In this document: one piece after another, positions 1 to 11,200 of the stretch
Layout of the letters: every line of letters begins with the position of its first letter
Position numbering within the stretch: position 1 is the first letter of the stretch
From: Adiantum capillus-veneris
Taxonomy: Eukaryota; Streptophyta; Polypodiopsida; Polypodiales; Pteridaceae
Direction: 5' to 3'
Length of the DNA stretch: 64,000 nucleotides
Assembly: GCA_014529385.2 (NCBI GenBank)
Contig: CM043950.1
Coordinates: 79,788,343-79,852,342, forward strand
Translations under genes and position numbers: made by a program
Notes under the pieces: model-generated
The model's input: the letters and a program-made list of their open reading frames with translations, nothing else
Database searches by the model: none
Told to the model about the DNA's origin: nothing

Positions 1-115
1 TAAACAACACGTTGAACTGGTAGTGGATGATAGTTATGGAGCCACTTAGACTGATATGTCATATTTCCTGTAGCACCAGAATTGACAATAAAAAGTGATC
101 CATCACGTATGAAGT
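1..115 (-). pseudogene. Copia aspartic protease, N-terminal fragment
   Basis: The minus strand from 115 encodes LFIVNSGATGNMT, matching the copia protease active-site block DSGAT.HMT. The catalytic Asp is replaced by Asn, so the enzyme would be inactive. The fragment continues to the window edge. Confidence 0.78.
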
Positions 116-214
116 ATTCTGTCTAGAGCAACTGAACATAGGACGCAGCTTGTTTCTGGTACAATGTTGTTTCGATGTTCAGTAGCATATGCTCTATTAC
201 GATCTGTGTTGAAT

Positions 215-1200
215 CGACGCTTATAGCACATATGAGTGGGATGATCAGATCGACCACAATATTCACAAGAATAAGAAGAAGAGTCTCTAGATAAATGTGG
301 TTGTTTTGTGGTAATAATGTGTTCTTCATCATATTAACGTGCCCAACAATCATCTTCAGTATGGACATTTCTGTTGTAGTACGAACGTTGCTTATTAGGA
401 AATTTGAGACGAGAGAAAATATTACCGCGACGGCCACCTCTACGGTTTCCTCGTTGAAATGGATGCCTTCAAGCATAAAAAGAACGTTCCATCTATTGTG
501 ACTCAGTCTCCTCTTGTGAAATCATAGCTGTATCGTGACCAACATTACGACGTTCTTGACGTTGAGAGTATTCAATAAAAGACATGCAGGCTTGGTCGAA
601 ATCAAGACCATCTTTATTAGAGAGAAAAGTAACAATGTTACCATAAGAAGAGTCCTTCACCGTATCAAGGAGAAGTGTAATCAGTTGCTTTTGTGGAACA
701 GGATCACCGGCAGCATCAAGTTGATTAATAATAGATTTGAAATATTCAATATGTCCCGTCATGGCAGTACCAACTTCATATTATAACTTGCTAAGCAACC
801 CTCTCAAATAAAGTATTTTTGTAACAGATTTCTTCTGAAAGTTTGCAATAAGGTACTTCCATACGTCGTGGGAAGTAGGCAGTTCATACATATCAAGCAA
901 AAGGGCATCAGTAAGAGCAGAAAGAATATAGCAACGAGCTGCTTTATCACGTCGTTGCCAATCCATATAGGCAACAATCCAATCTTCAATTATAAGTCCT
1001 TTAGTGATAAGAACGTTATCATTATCTGTATCAACAGGCTGAGGCGGACAAACACGATTTCCAAGAACAACATCAAAGAGTTTATCGCCTTCAAGAATTA
1101 AAAATATCTTTGCTTTCTAGCTTGGAAATCCTTGGCCTTGGAAAGGAGGAACAGAACGCTGGCCAGAAGGAAAGCCGTTGACAAGAATAGTCATAGCCAT
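215..1200 (-). pseudogene. Copia gag (UBN2-like), broken
   Basis: Structural capsid protein of the copia element. On the minus strand a start near 1200 leads into a stretch resembling the UBN2/copia gag fold, with WQRRDKAARCYILSALTDAL and the downstream region ending near 540 typical of these proteins. A basic RGGRRG segment follows, then a CCHC zinc knuckle, CEYCGRSDHPTHMC, at about 260-215. In-frame stops occur near 1118 (where the family usually has Trp) and near 781, and a frame change occurs between 493 and 476. Coding is therefore lost. The 162-residue hydrophobic reading frame at 1117-1605 lies in the leader and I do not regard it as a protein. Confidence 0.82.
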
Positions 1201-1941
1201 ATCTTTTTGCGAGAAGACGTATAAGATAAAATCGCAGAATTTGTACACCATATATGGGGAAGGCCGCAATTGAGAAGGAGAGAAATATGAGGACTGCGTT
1301 CTGTCAATGATAAACGCAAGAAGGATGCTCAAGGAACGTCCAAAGATGTGAGAGACGTCACCCAAAAAAGGCAGGGTAAAGGAGACGTTAATAATAAAAG
1401 AATCCTCAAAATAGAGTGGCTTGAGACGCAAGATTGACAGCCACAATAAGAATAGCAAAAAACTAAATTTTATCCAAAAAGTTAACGCCAAAATTAGAAA
1501 AACGATCGCGGACGCTTCACGAAGAAGCACGACGAAGAAAGCTACGTCAAGCTCAATTGCAGTAAAACCAACATAACTTTTTGCTGCAAACTCCGATTGA
1601 CACAAACCTAGAACTCAAATCGAAGAGCTCGAGGAGACAAACAAGTTTTGGATCAAAACTGCTATTGCTCTTTTTCCGTTTCTCCAAATTTTGAGCAAAA
1701 GACCCCCAAAAATTGAGATGAAGTTCAAGGTGTCATAAGAAGAAAACGTAATCAACGATTAGATTGATTAGCAATAAACACCACACAAAACACTAATCAT
1801 ATTCTTCTCAACACAAAACAACCACAATTAACAAGAATCAACGCTCAAAACTAAAATTGGTAGCACTTTTGAATCTTACATGCGAATCACATACAGATAC
1901 TGTTTTTTCACCATGAATTGAATCGGTGCGTGATCGTTACC

Positions 1942-1953
1942 GCTCTGATACCA
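1942..1953 (-). other. Primer-binding site (initiator Met tRNA type)
   Basis: The minus strand reads TGGTATCAGAGC directly after the LTR end. This is the usual plant copia primer site, complementary to the 3' end of initiator methionine tRNA. Confidence 0.9.
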
Positions 1954-2102
1954 TGTTGAGATGTAGAGAGAAAGAGAGAGAGAGAGAGGAGAGACAAGAG
2001 ACACACCATATACGCTCCCAAAGAGTGATTCATATTGAGGACAAGATACAAATATATAGGTGAGACCAAGTTGAGTAGAGTGAGCCATATATAGCTCCAA
2101 CA
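1954..2102 (-). repeat. Copia 5' LTR, 149 bp
   Basis: On the minus strand it begins TGTTGGAGCTATATAT and ends in a CT-rich run followed by CTCAACA, so it has the TG...CA ends of an LTR. The PBS follows without a gap. Length and general make-up (AT-rich TATATA start, CT-rich end) match the LTRs at 15779, 20709, 22628 and 25262, suggesting one broad short-LTR copia group. Confidence 0.85.
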
Positions 2103-2742
2103 GTAAAGAGAGGGCGCCATTCAGAGAAGCGAAGAGGGGAGAGCACGAGAGCAGCCAAAGCTAGGAGGAGAGGAGGATAAGACCCCCATCTCTGAAGGCC
2201 AAGGAAGGGAAAGAGTTGAGGTGAGCCTCTCCAGGCCAGTGAACTATACTTGGAAGTAAAAGTTAGAGCGTATCAAAGGAAGTACCATTGGCTAAGGACG
2301 TGGAACTGCAAGGGGGGATCAGTTGAAGAGGGTCAAAGGGGCAAAAAATTCAGAGGAAGAGAGGGTTGAAGTTGAAGAAAGAACCATTGAGGTGAAGGAC
2401 GATACTAAGGGTCTGAGCATGGAGAAAGGAGATCCAGGTAGACAGGGCCTCGAATTGAGCACTAAAAAAAAGGAGGAAAGAAGCCTCTTCTTGAAGGTAG
2501 CGAAGGAGAATAGTAATATCGTGCGTATGAGGCAACTTGCGAAGGAGAGTCCCTTTCTTCAAAGTTTTCTTTATTTGTTCACCAACGTACCAAGCTCTCT
2601 TTTATTGGATGTAAACCACTGTGTTTCAATTTTGTGGGCCGCTCTTTACTCCATGATGGTTCTTGCTACTTTTTCTGCTGATAGTTTGGGCAAAAAAAAA
2701 TTTAGAAGTGGTCTCTGAGAGAGTTCTTCTAAAGTGTTTTTT

Positions 2743-2744
<2 letters not shown>
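2103..2744. other. Unassigned sequence with one open frame
   Basis: No recognisable domain. A plus-strand frame of 131 codons (2323-2718) has a highly charged N-terminal half and a hydrophobic C-terminal half, but no known family match and no supporting context. It may be the decayed 3' part of the minus-strand LINE that follows. I do not call it a gene. Confidence 0.35.
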
Positions 2745-2837
<93 letters not shown>

Positions 2838-2860
2838 AGAGAGAGAGAGAGAGAGAGAGG
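2745..2860. repeat. (GA)n microsatellite
   Basis: About 115 bp of nearly pure GA dinucleotides with two small GGGA interruptions. The Arg-Glu protein it would encode is an artefact. Confidence 0.97.
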
Positions 2861-2917
2861 GATTCTCATGTGCAAGTGGGTTCTAGATTTTGCCTAACAA
2901 AGGGGAGAATAGAGGGA

Positions 2918-3093
2918 ATTTCTTCAAGTACTTTCCAAGGGCACTATGAAAGGGAGCAAGATCTTACTTCTAGAAAACCGAGAGGTAGGGAGCATGTGTG
3001 GGGATTTCTTCACATACTGGCCAAGGGCACTATGAAAGGGAGCAAGATTTTACCTCTGGCAAACCGAGAGGTAGGGAGCATGTGTGGATATCC
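2918..3093. repeat. 89-bp tandem duplication in LINE remnant
   Basis: Two adjacent diverged copies (about 2918-3005 and 3006-3093) share GGGCACTATGAAAGGGAGCA and CCGAGAGGTAGGGAGCATGT. Confidence 0.9.
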
Positions 3094-3654
3094 TGAACTC
3101 CATCAACGGCTTCTTCTATCCATAAAGACAGTTCAAGTGAGTCATTTTTTGAAAGTGATATAATTCTTCACCTCTCAATGTAGCACTTACAGCCCGAGGT
3201 AGTGGCAAAAGTTTGCACAATTTTCAAGGCCTTCCTAATCACATGATGCCTAGCATTCAAAAATAATGGGGAATCCTCTACAAAAAGCTTCACCAGTACT
3301 TTGTCATTATTGAGGACAACCCTTGAATTTTCCCCCTCAGAGCCCTAGCTTCAAGCATTGTAACCAAAGGGTGAGACACAATGGTGAAAAGAAATGGGAC
3401 TAGAGGGAAACCTTGCTTGATTCACCTTTTCATTCCAAAATCCCCCACAATTTTATTAAGAATCTCAAAATGGCTTTGTATGCTAAGGGTGAGTACCAAT
3501 CGACATATTCGTGGGCCAAAGCCTAACAAATTCATGACATCTTATGTGAAGGACCATGTGATCCGGTCATAAGCTTTGCCAAGGTCAAGCCTGAGAAGGA
3601 TGTACTCTTGCTTGCTGAAGGCTGTGTATTCATTTTCAACCATTGCTGCAAGAT

Positions 3655-3966
3655 TAATGTTTTCATTATAGATGGAACTCCTTTTAATAAATCCATGTTG
3701 ATGGGGGTTGATCGCTTTGTCTAGCAAGAGAGAGAGTCTATGGGCAATAGATTCGGTAATAATATTTTAAGCCATCGACATCATAGTTATGGGCCTCATT
3801 AAACCGATACCTAAACAAGTGTGCAAGAATATTGTCATAGATGGACCTTCCTTTAATAAATCCATGTTGATGGGGGTTGATTGCTTTGTCCAACATTGGG
3901 GAGAGTGAAAAACAAATTTTTCAATAATCTTTTAAGCTACCAACATCATAGTTATGGGCCTCCAAT
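3655..3966. repeat. 170-bp spaced tandem duplication inside LINE RT
   Basis: Two diverged copies, about 3655-3797 and 3828-3966, share AATAAATCCATGTTGATGGG and CATCATAGTTATGGGCCT. Each encodes the same RT segment (PITM to GFIK), so the RT block appears twice in a row on the minus strand. Confidence 0.88.
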
Positions 3967-5408
3967 GCTTTAGTTGGGAGTAACAAACTTGTTTAGGAAT
4001 CAGTTTCATGAGGCCCCTTTTAATGCTTGCATCTAGATAACCTTTGAGAAGGGCTTTGTTTTCCATGCATGCTATTAGGGTCTGAAGGTCCTCCTAAAAT
4101 TCTTTAAAGAACTCTTCTAATAGCCCATCCCAACTAGGGTATTTCGCGTTTCCTAGCTCTTGGAGTGCTAGAGAACATTCATCTTTTGTAAAACCCTTCT
4201 CCAGCCGGTTACATCCATTTGGGATATTGTCTTCTTAACACTACCAAGAAGAGTTGTTCTAGCATAATCCATGGCCTAGGAGCGAGCCTCTAGAAGACCT
4301 ATGCATTTTACTAAGTAGTCCAACATTAGCTTTTAGCTATTTTTGCTTGGTTGCACACTTCATTTCCTTTCCCAGCTATGAGTGGTTCTACGAGGCCTCG
4401 GCTCCTCTTCAGTCCCTGAAGAACTGCACTTGATTGGTACCTGGTTGGATATAGGTCTCTCTAGATAGTAGGGGTGTCTTCCCAATCTCCTCAATTTGTT
4501 GAAACCACATTTGATTTAACTTCTAGCTAGCCACCTCTTGTGCTCCACTGCGGAGATAAACCCTTCCCTTTTCTTATTGCTAGTGAGGCGTTTTGGGGCG
4601 GGCAACAAGAGAGGCGACCTATAAACACCCCTCCAAATTCCCATGCTTCTCAATTGGGGTTGGGGAAACCACAAGAAATACACAACAACAAACCCACAGC
4701 CAAACCCAAACAAGATAGGGAAACCACCTAGTTATGGTATGCAAACTAGGATGCAAGAGAGATTTTGTCACACCCAAGAAGATGCGCTACAAAACACACA
4801 CAAGCAACCTCATAACAAGACACACACAAAATGGACCAGAGAGAGCTAGAGCAAAGGGAAGAGAGAGATGAATGGATCTTGTGTAATACCTTATTTGTGA
4901 CTTTCAAATGGAGATGGTTGTTATTGATGCTATCGTAGAGCTTGTACAAAACTAACTCAATGCTTAGTGATTGCTAAACATTGCCACACACACACACTGT
5001 CTTAGGGTGTGGGAGAATTCTCACCACAATACCCTCTTACAATGGACACAAAATTTGCAATGAAAACACACTAAAACACTTTCTAAAACAAGATCAACCG
5101 ATAGAAACTCAAATACACAAGTCACCTTGAGTTCACCAAACCGTATTGTATAAATGGAAGGACGAAGATTTGAATGTCGAATCACGCCTTTGATGCACCA
5201 AACCTCAATTTATTGATAATGAAGGAGCATATACAACAATGGTTTGAAAATTCTTGAACTCACGCTCTCTCACTTGCAATGTGTATCTTGAAAGCTTCTC
5301 TTACACCAAAAGTGAAGCTCACAAAGTGGTTGCTACACCTAAGTCTCTCCTCACGCATAGAGTGTTAGGGTGCTATGTGAGATATTGGAGGTTGTTTTAC
5401 AAGAAGGA

Positions 5409-5424
5409 CAGGGACCTATTTATA
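5409..5424 (-). promoter_or_regulatory. TATA-like promoter motif, possible LTR remnant
   Basis: The minus strand reads CAACCTATAAATAGG, close to the AACCTATAAATAGGACC core of the chromovirus LTRs at 48345 and 57396. It may mark a related degenerate LTR. No LTR ends were found. Confidence 0.35.
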
Positions 5425-6161
5425 GGTTGAATACCCCTCATTAAGATTATTGAAAATCCTAATTTACAAGCTAACAAATCAGGATTATGATTTTTTCTAA
5501 ATATCAAAACATTGCGGGCCTTCTTTGTCTGCTTGAGTCATGGAAGTGGGCTCAAAAGAGAGCATTATTGATGGTAGATAAGGTGAAAATAGATTTTTAA
5601 GGAATGAGAGAGAGAGAGAGAGAGAGAGAGTTACTATGCACATGTCTTGAGCTGAGTGTCTTTTATGGTTATGTCAATGGCTATCTTGTGTTACTGGTTA
5701 GTGTTCGTAATCACTAGAAAGTTAATAATATATTTACAATGGGTAGAATGAGGTGGATGGTTGAAGTAAGATGGTTGAATGAAGTGAGGGAATCCTTGTG
5801 ATGGTGAAGCTTGAAGAAGGACTTACTTATGTATGCTCCCAAAATAACTACCAACTCTCTTCTCCTTCTTCTCTTCTTTATGCCACTGCCGCCAAGGTTG
5901 ATTACCAAAATGAAAATGGAAATTTGGTTGATGAGATATCCCAATTTTCATAGGTTTAGCATGGTTTACATGCTGAATTTATGTATATAGAGAAGGGGTA
6001 AGATGGAATTGTACTTTGGAAGTAATAGAGAGAGGCATAGAGATGGTGTATGTACATGGAGAGCTCATATGAGAGCTATGGAAGTAAGAGGGGATGTTAA
6101 TGGTGAAGAAAGTGAGAGAAACCATGGAAGGTGCAGGTTTGAGTGAGAGATTGAGAGGAAT

Positions 6162-6162
<1 letters not shown>

Positions 6163-6205
<43 letters not shown>
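6163..6205. repeat. (GT)n microsatellite
   Basis: About 43 bp of uninterrupted GT. Confidence 0.97.
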
Positions 6206-6208
<3 letters not shown>

Positions 6209-7544
6209 AGTGTGGAAAGAGGTGAGAGAAGACTATGGGCTACTTGTGAGAAAAGTGAGCAGTCTGGGATCCAATCAAAAAATCATACCTCACCGGTGGT
6301 AGCTCCAAAAATTATTAATTTTTTTGAGGTGATTATTTAGCTCTTCATACACATTTTGTCTTCTAACCACCGCTTCAAATTTGGAATGGAGATGGATATA
6401 AAAAACTCCACCAAAAAGCATAATTTTTTCACACAAAAGTCTTCAGTGGCCTCCCTTTTGTTGAATTTTCATATGGATCCAAAGGTGAGCCCCTCCTTGC
6501 ATGAGAGCATAACCTAGTTGATTCTTATAGGTTTGAAAATATGCATGGTTGTAGATTATGCATAAATATAATATATGGATATGATGAAAAAAGACAGACT
6601 AGTATATAAAAGCAATTTATGGAATTTAGAATAGTGTGGGCTATAAATATATAAAAAATAAATATATAAAAATATAGGGAATGAAATGAGGAGGGCCCTC
6701 ATTTGTTTTACTAATGTATATTTATTTACAAGAGGTATGAAATAATACCTGTAAGAAATAGGAATTTAGTGAAAGGCAATGACTGATGGTGGAAAGTATT
6801 TTTGAGGCTTTTTCTTAGGAGTGGATTCACACCAAGAATAAGAGAAGCTTGTGTGAAGATATTTTTATATGGAGTAAAGAGTATACAAAATGGTAAGAAA
6901 ATTGTGGTAATGTGGTGAGTCACTCTACATAGCATACATAGGCAAATAACGCACACCTAGGTAGAAATGTTTAAATAAATACCAAAATAATTATGAAAAA
7001 TCCTTATATTAGGCCCTATATACAATGAAATATTTACACACAAATGGACCATAATATATTTAGTTTTTTTATTTATTTAATTTTCTGGCTCAGCTAACCC
7101 AATGACTAGCTAGCTGAGAGTTTTAAGGAGATATGGGAAAAGTCCCCTAACTCACATATGCCAATGTACAATGAGAAGGTAGGGATAGCCACAGTGTTTG
7201 GGTAATTTTGGTAGGGTGAGGTAGCTCACTATGGTAGTTTATAATAGCCAAAAAATGGTATCACTAGGTAGATCCAATTCATCTTCAAGGTGTTTCAAGA
7301 GCTCCTTGTGGAAATTTTTTGTTGTAGGGAATGTGCATTTCACTGCTTTTTGAATACCCTTGGCAAAGCTATCCTAGGCCTTAAGACTGTCCCCATCAAA
7401 AACTCTAAAAATATTTCTGAAAGATTTTTTGGGTAGGCTTCTAAAGAGAGGGTTGTTGAAGAAATATTTGCATGTGATAAGAAACTTCTTTGACCCTATA
7501 GAGTGCTATCCTTCTTCTTTGAATTTTCTAAGCTTCATGTATAG

Positions 7545-8245
7545 TTATAAGTGATCCAACAAACAATTAGAGGTTATCACATTCATCTCAACAAGTGGTG
7601 GGATATAGTGGGCTTGATTAGGATAGCAACATCTATCCAACTGAGGTTCCTTGATAGCATATTGATATTGCTTATGTAGGTAAATCTTGGCATGTTGTTC
7701 CACGGCCCTATCTCCCATGTATCCACAAGAGGCCACTTCTCACACAAGACCATCCCCTATTTAGCTTTTCTTGACCCAGCTATAGTAGAGTCGAGTATCT
7801 TGTCTTGTCCTTTCCCTTCTCTACCATATTAAAGTCTCCAACAAGGTTCCATTCCCCTTCGATCGAATAACCTCTAAGGTGCATCCATAACATGGATCTT
7901 TCCTTGGCGGTACATGGGTGATACATGTTACCGATGGTAATTGATAGATCAACCCACTTAACCCTCACTCCTAGAACTCTCACATAGGGGTTTTTTAAAA
8001 CCACCTTGGGCTCCAGATCCTTGTCTACAATAGTGAGGATACCATTCCACCCATCTACTTCTCCTTCTCACTCCTTCTCCATATAATAGCATCTTCTTTC
8101 CCAAAGCTTGATTTCTTTTGCCGAGGGCATCAAGGTGATGCTTTTGGATGGCCCAATAGCTGATTTACTTACCTTTTCAAAATAAGACCTTCTTTTGGGT
8201 CTTCAAACCCTTCATGTTCTATGGCTAGATGACAATATCCTCCAT
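7545..8245 (-). pseudogene. L1-type LINE ORF2 start and endonuclease, decayed
   Basis: Apurinic/apyrimidinic-type endonuclease domain that nicks the target DNA in L1 elements. The minus strand has an ATG at 8245 followed by MEDIVI, as plant L1 ORF2 proteins begin. Further on are WNLVGDFNMVE (the GDFN catalytic motif) near 7830 and EPQLDRC followed by a degraded SDH motif (LLDHL) near 7550. Stops and frameshifts are frequent. ORF1 of the same element would end in TAA overlapping this ATG (TAATG, 8247-8243), which ties the piece to ORF1 at 12203-13560 once the plus-strand LINE is removed. Confidence 0.8.
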
Positions 8246-8262
8246 TATTGGTATAAGGGTAC

Positions 8263-8271
8263 AAACTCCAC
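8263..8271. repeat. Target-site duplication of plus-strand LINE (left copy)
   Basis: AAACTCCAC here is repeated at 12194-12202 directly after the poly-A tail, which bounds the LINE insertion on both sides. Confidence 0.85.
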
Positions 8272-11200
8272 ATAATGAACATGCACACTCTTACAGTCTC
8301 GCATTCGAAAGAGTCACGTACCTAAGTAAGACCGACTCTAAAAAACACTGCGCACTCACTTCTGTTGTGCCTCTTCGCTCCCCATTGTTACCCCCTCCCC
8401 CCCACCCAACGTTGCCCATTGCCCCCCCACCACCACCCCCTCAGCGTTGCCCATCGTTGCTAGACTCCCAGCTGCCTACTCCCGCTTGCCCTCAACCCCC
8501 GTTGCCCCCCCTTGTGCTGCCCTTGTATGCCCAGCACTCAAAGAGAGGGTAGAGGCTCTCTGGACAGACGGCATGGACAGACAGGTTCTACCTGCAGACA
8601 GAGTGGCCTTAGGCCTAGCTCATCTTAGACACTTTTTTCTCTAGGAGTCTCTGGCTCGCCGGGCTGCAGCGAGAGAGGAGGAGCAGCGTCTCAGACAAGG
8701 CATTGCTTCATTACAGAGGATGCAGGAGCGGCATCGAGAGAGTCCATGGTTGGAGGGGCAGTTACAGCAGGCTCGATAGGAGCTTGCTAGCATAGAGGAG
8801 AGGCATCATGAGTTTGCCTTTCACCGACAATCATCTCAGTGGACTCAGGTAGGTGACAGAGTGACAAGTGCTTTTTTTGAGACAGTGGGACCTCGCCACT
8901 TGCATGCTAAGGTCAATCAATTGAGGAGACCTGATGGGTCAGTTTTTTGTGAGCCTGACAAGATGCGTGCATTTGCTACTGACTTTTACCATGAGTTACT
9001 ATCGACTGAGCCCTAGTCAGAGCGGCAGGATGCATGCAGGGAGAAGGTTTGGGCACAGATGCCTTGTCTTGTGATGACTGAGGAGATGAGCCAAAGGCTA
9101 TAGATTCCACTTCAGCTTGAGGATCTGCACACGGCTCTTAGGGCCCTCCCTCGTGGTAGCTGTCCAGGTGAGGATGGGCTGACTCCTAGCTTTTTCTTGG
9201 AGTACTGGGTCCTGCTTGGCCCATATTTTTGTAGTGCCTTTCAGTACATTTTGCACACAGGATTGATGCCTCATAGCATGAGTGAGGGCCTGATTTACCC
9301 TATTCCAAAGGAGGGTGGCTCCTTGGATGAAATTCAACAGTGGCGCCCCATCACCATCCTTAACTCAGCCTACAAAATTCTTGCCAAGGCTCTCAGTTTG
9401 AGGATTCATGCACTTTTGGAGATATTTATACATGGGACTCAGACAGGTTTTGTCAAGGAACGCAGTATCGTTGACAACATCTTCACTTTGTGGGAGGCTT
9501 CTGCCCTAGCACGGCTCCGTGGGGAGGACCTTGTGATTCTTCTTCTCGATTTTGAGAAGGCATATGACAGAGTTGACTGGGACTTTCTAGAGGGCACTCT
9601 ACACAGGATCGGCTTCTCAGATGCTTGGATCAGAGGGGTGTCAACTTTGTACAGACAGGCTCACAGTCAGGTGCTTTTGGTAGGAGGTAGAGGTGAGCGC
9701 TTCATGCTCACACGCTCGGTCAGACAGGGTTGTCCTCTTGCCCCCTTTCTCTTTCTATTCTATGCGGAGGTGATGAGCAGATTTTTGGTGTCACAACAGG
9801 TTGGTCTGAGGGGCTTAGCACTCCCTATTCGGGGAGATGAGCTACTGGATTCTCAGTTTGCCGATGACTTAGCCTTGTACTTAGAGGGCCAGGAGGCCAA
9901 TCTTCACATATGTGAGCAGGCTTTGGAGACATTCTGTTGTGCATCGAGCGCACTGATCAACTCGAGAAAGACAGTGGCTTTCTTGGTTGGCAGTGCTCCT
10001 GTGACAGATTGGATGCCAGGAGAGGGTTTCAGATGAATTCCCCCATGGACTGCAGTTCGGTACTTGGGTTGTCAGGTTGGTTTGGACTTATCCCCCGAGC
10101 AGAAAATTTCTCCTCTTCTCCTACCCATCAGGAGAAAGATGCTACATTGGAGCTCAACACGACTTTCGCTGGCTGGTAGAGTAGTAGTTGCCAACCAGGT
10201 GTTGTTGGCGACTATGTGGTACATCACTTCTTACTGGATCTTTTTGAGTTCTTGTATCATCACGAACTTCCTTTGGTCAGGATGTGACACTCAGATTGCC
10301 CGAGCCAAGGTGGCTTGGTCGGTCGTCACGCTTCCTTGTTCTCAGGGAGTGCTTGGGATCATTGATCTAGCACAACACAGCAGAGCCCTTCTTGGGAAGT
10401 TTGTAGCTAGAGGACTTCTTCCAGGAGAGAGCGCTGGAAGGAGTTCTTGCTGCAGAGGCTTTGTGTGAGGGTGCCTCAGTCAGGAGGCCCTTGGAAACCT
10501 TCGACTAGATGGATCTTTACAGAGATGCGTCGAGTTGGTTTGAGTAGGAGACTGGAGGACCGCTTCGCTGTGAGTTCTCTTCGATCTTGGGAGCTCTTAC
10601 GGCATGGCCTAGAGCAGAGACAACCGATGTGCACCAAGGAGCACCTACAGCAGCCCCTCGTCTGGAACCCCATGGTTAGCACTCAGAGAGGCCACTTGGT
10701 TGGTAGTCGGCCTCATGTTTCTTGAGGTCCCATGGCAGCACGTCCAACGCGCTCTCTAGGTGACTGGCTAGAGTTCACAGGTTTTTCAGAGGAGGTGCAG
10801 GGTTTCTAGCTACAGGGAATGAGAGGGGTGCAGAGCATGTATCAGGACATCTCAGAGTCAGTTCCAGCTGAGTGGCTCACGCCTCTCGAGCAAGTAGCAC
10901 CTTGGTGGATGGGAGCCTTCACACGACTGGAGGTTCTCATTTCAGTCAGGGCCTGCTCAAAGTCTGTCTCAGCCCTGTTCTTCGAGCTTTAGGGTGAGGG
11001 ACGACTACACCAAGTTGTAGTAGAGGCCCCGCAGGTAGCAGAGTGCTGTTTTCAGAGGATCCGAGTAGTGGGCATCAATGGGAGAACCTGCATCATGGAC
11101 CCTGACCCAGCAGTTCTTGAGACAGGACACTAAAGACTATGGGCTTGGGAGTGTTTTCCGTTGACACGAGTACAGTGGGATCGTAGTGAGTGGCTATGGA

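Larger units (their letters stand above)
1..2102 (-). mobile_element. Ty1/copia retrotransposon, 5' part, cut by window edge
   Basis: Reading the minus strand from 2102 down, one meets a short LTR (2102-1954), a primer-binding site abutting it, a leader, a gag gene (about 1200-215) with a zinc knuckle, and the start of a copia protease (115-1), where the window ends. This order is the standard Ty1/copia layout. The second LTR, integrase and reverse transcriptase must lie left of the window. The gag has in-frame stops, so this copy is not functional as it stands. The target duplication cannot be tested because only one end is visible. Confidence 0.88.
2880..4250 (-). pseudogene. L1-type LINE reverse transcriptase, decayed
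   Basis: Minus-strand remains of a plant L1 ORF2 reverse transcriptase, recognisable in several frames. In order they show a region like PSWDGLLEEFF, LMKLIPKQ, LKHWRPITM (conserved WRPI), INPHQHGFIKRSSIY, LDLGKAYDRITW (first catalytic Asp motif), QGFPLVPFLFTI (GCPLSP-like) and KLFVEDSPLF at the FADD position. Many stops and frameshifts and two local tandem duplications are present. It is very probably the 3' half of the same LINE whose endonuclease is at 7545-8245 and ORF1 at 12203-13560, because strand and order agree. The 3' end and poly-A tail are not identifiable. Confidence 0.85.
4251..7150. other. Unassigned stretch separating LINE endonuclease and RT
   Basis: No domain is recognisable. 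It contains a minus-strand TATA-like site (5409-5424), a (GA)n run (5606-5630), a (GT)n run (6163-6205) and AT-rich sequence. In intact L1 elements endonuclease and RT are separated by well under 1 kb, so most of this may be a later insertion, perhaps an LTR, but I could not find its ends. Confidence 0.5.

Noticed and set aside
1117-1605. 162-codon hydrophobic minus-strand frame
   Set aside because: It lies in the copia leader and overlaps the true gag start in another frame; no domain.
2663-3163. 166-codon plus-strand frame rich in Arg-Glu
   Set aside because: Produced by the (GA)n microsatellite and antisense to the LINE RT.
8229-8552. 107-codon proline-rich plus-strand frame
   Set aside because: It spans the LINE insertion border and a C-rich segment; no coding support.
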